This document shows positions 62,614 to 64,000 of a stretch of DNA of 64,000 bases, piece after piece. Origin of the DNA: Pseudomonas cavernicola (GTDB lineage: Bacteria; Pseudomonadota; Gammaproteobacteria; Pseudomonadales; Pseudomonadaceae); assembly GCF_003596405.1 (NCBI RefSeq), contig NZ_QYUR01000002.1, forward strand, positions 2,682,501 through 2,746,500, written 5' to 3'. The notes under the pieces are model-generated. The model was not told where the DNA came from. It did no database searches and was given only the letters and a program-made list of their open reading frames with translations. The position numbers and the translations under genes are program-made. Every line of letters begins with the position of its first letter. The first letter of the stretch is position 1.

Positions 62614-64000
62614 TTATGCAATTTCCCGGCGAAACGGCGGCAAGGCATTCAGAATCGCCTTGCCGTAACGTTGCGTGACCACCCGCCGATCCAACAGAGT
62701 AATGGTGCCGCGATCTTCTTCGGTGCGCAGCAGACGACCGCAGGCCTGGACCAGACGCAGCGACGCATCCGGTACGGCGATTTCCATAAAGGGGTTGCCG
62801 CCGCGTGCCTCGATCCATTCGGAGAGGGCCGCTTCCACCGGATCATCCGGCACGGCAAAGGGAATTTTAGCGATGACCACGTGCTCGCAGTAGGCACCGG
62901 GCAAATCGACCCCTTCGGCGAAGCTGGCCAGGCCGAACAGCACGCTGGACTCGCCGCCGTCGACTCGCGCCTTGTGCTTGTTCAGGGTCTCCTGCTTGGA
63001 CAGGTTGCCCTGGATGAACACCCGTTTGCGCCAATCGCGCTCCAGGCCATCGAAGACTTCCTGCATCTGTTTGCGCGAGGAGAACAGCACCAGGGTGCCG
63101 CGCGAGCCTTCGACCAACTGCGGCAGCTCGCGGATGATCGCCGCGGTGTGGGCGGCGGCATCCCGTGGGTCGGCCTTCAGGTCCGGGACCCGCAACACCC
63201 CGGCATCGGCGTGATGGAAGGGGCTCGGCACCACGGCAGTGACCGCCACTTTCGGCAGACCGGCGCGCATCCGGTAACGATCGAAGGTGCCCAGCGCGGT
63301 CAGGGTCGCGGAAGTCACCAGGGCGCCGTAGGCGACATTCCACAGATTACGCCGTAGGGTTTCCGCCGCCAGGATCGGGCTGGCGTTAACCTCGATATCG
63401 AACAGCGCGCCGCTCTCGGCCAGGGTCAGCCAACGGGCCATCGGCGGGCTGTCCTCCGGGTCCTCGACGCAGAAGGCGGTCCACAGCTCCCAGTTGCCCT
63501 GGGCGCGCGCCAGCAGGCTGCCGAACAGCGGATACCATTCTTCCGCCTGGTGACTGGCGATGCCGATGGCAGCCTCGCCATCCATGGCTTCCTTGAGCAA
63601 TTCGGTGAGGCGGGTGAAGACGTCGGTCAGGCGTGAAAAGCCCTTCTTCAGCTCGATACCCATCTCCCACAAGTGCTCCGGCACCAAGCCACCGACGAAG
63701 CGATGACGCGGGCGCTCGCGGCCTTCCATGTCTTCGCCGGCCTTGAAATCGGCCAGTTGCTCACAAGCGTTGAACATGAATTGCTGCTGCGTGCGCACTT
63801 CGCGCGCCAGCTCAGGCACCTGCTCGATCAAACGACCGAGATCGCCTGGCAGCGGGTGCTGCGCCAGCAGTTTGCTGAGATTCTTCGCGGTCTGCTCCAG
63901 CCAGTCGGCGGTCGCGCGCAGACGCGTGTAGTGGGCGAAGTGGCCGATGGCTTTGTCCGGCAGGTGGTGGCCCTCGTCGAACACATACAGCGTCTCGCGC
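62614..64000 (-). CDS. dinG: ATP-dependent DNA helicase DinG (partial, N terminus outside the window)
   Basis: The C-terminal 462 residues of a superfamily 2 XPD/DinG helicase; the gene continues beyond 64000. The visible part begins RETLYVFDEGHHLPDKAIGH (DEGH box), with LVTSATLTALGTFDRYRMRAG (motif III), LVLFSSRKQMQEVF, LFGLASFAEGVDLPG (motif V) and VQACGRLLRTEEDRGTI (motif VI). DinG unwinds DNA 5'-3', resolves R-loops and G4 structures, and uses a [4Fe-4S] cluster that lies in the missing N-terminal half. Lower residue identity to UvsW-like proteins argues against alternatives. Confidence 0.9.
   Translation of the reverse strand, partial: RETLYVFDEGHHLPDKAIGHFAHYTRLRATADWLEQTAKNLSKLLAQHPLPGDLGRLIEQVPELAREVRTQQQFMFNACEQLADFKAGEDMEGRERPRHRFVGGLVPEHLWEMGIELKKGFSRLTDVFTRLTELLKEAMDGEAAIGIASHQAEEWYPLFGSLLARAQGNWELWTAFCVEDPEDSPPMARWLTLAESGALFDIEVNASPILAAETLRRNLWNVAYGALVTSATLTALGTFDRYRMRAGLPKVAVTAVVPSPFHHADAGVLRVPDLKADPRDAAAHTAAIIRELPQLVEGSRGTLVLFSSRKQMQEVFDGLERDWRKRVFIQGNLSKQETLNKHKARVDGGESSVLFGLASFAEGVDLPGAYCEHVVIAKIPFAVPDDPVEAALSEWIEARGGNPFMEIAVPDASLRLVQACGRLLRTEEDRGTITLLDRRVVTQRYGKAILNALPPFRREIA

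Overview
The window is GC-rich bacterial chromosome from a Pseudomonas-type gammaproteobacterium. The evidence is the gene content: paired fadD genes, a braCDEFG transporter, rapA, a MHYT-GGDEF-EAL protein, CcoM, and DUF5064 and DUF2288 proteins. The stretch from the ECF sigma factor to the 3-hydroxyisobutyrate-dehydrogenase-like gene also keeps the order I remember from P. aeruginosa PAO1 (about PA3285 to PA3312), broken by inserted and decayed genes. I see no rRNA, tRNA, CRISPR array, prophage or intact insertion sequence.

Left part (1-24 kb). An ECF sigma factor/zinc anti-sigma pair lies beside a KAS III-like enzyme. A decayed patch follows: a dienelactone hydrolase relic joined to an NTF2-like relic, and a second copy of the hrpA 3' end. 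Then come a class I glutamine amidotransferase (PuuD/PauD type) and hrpA. A polyamine operon reads leftward: aguA, aguB, a putrescine-type binding protein and a Tat-exported agmatine deiminase homologue, followed by an amidohydrolase relic. A LysR gene diverges from it. Next is a fatty-acid block (fadD1, fadD2, a lysophospholipase-like hydrolase, phaJ1) and an AaeA/AaeX/AaeB-like efflux operon.

Middle part (24-41 kb). A 38-aa CcoM-like membrane protein lies behind two FNR/ANR boxes. It is followed by an AlkB-like dioxygenase, RapA, an MFS carrier, an NbdA-like c-di-GMP enzyme, a hydroxypyruvate isomerase/tartronate semialdehyde reductase-like pair, two small conserved proteins, and the complete braC-braDEFG branched-chain amino acid ABC transporter.

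Right part (41-64 kb). After a methyltransferase comes a four-gene bufferin-type RiPP operon: DUF2282 precursor, DUF692 MNIO enzyme, DUF2063 partner and DoxX protein. It is probably a copper-handling system and is the most interesting locus here. The rest is mostly housekeeping: LysR/SDR pair, DUF488 protein, lipoprotein, GAPDH, COG2509 flavoprotein, GNAT and PLP enzymes, DMT carrier, NhaA, glycine-zipper lipoprotein, PdxH, OmpA-like lipoprotein, a serine hydrolase, an exported agarase-like glycosidase, and DinG cut by the window edge.

Several intergenic gaps hold palindromic repeats, and two hold MITE-like elements of about 260-310 bp with inverted ends. Family names and gene-order comparisons come from memory; no database search was run.
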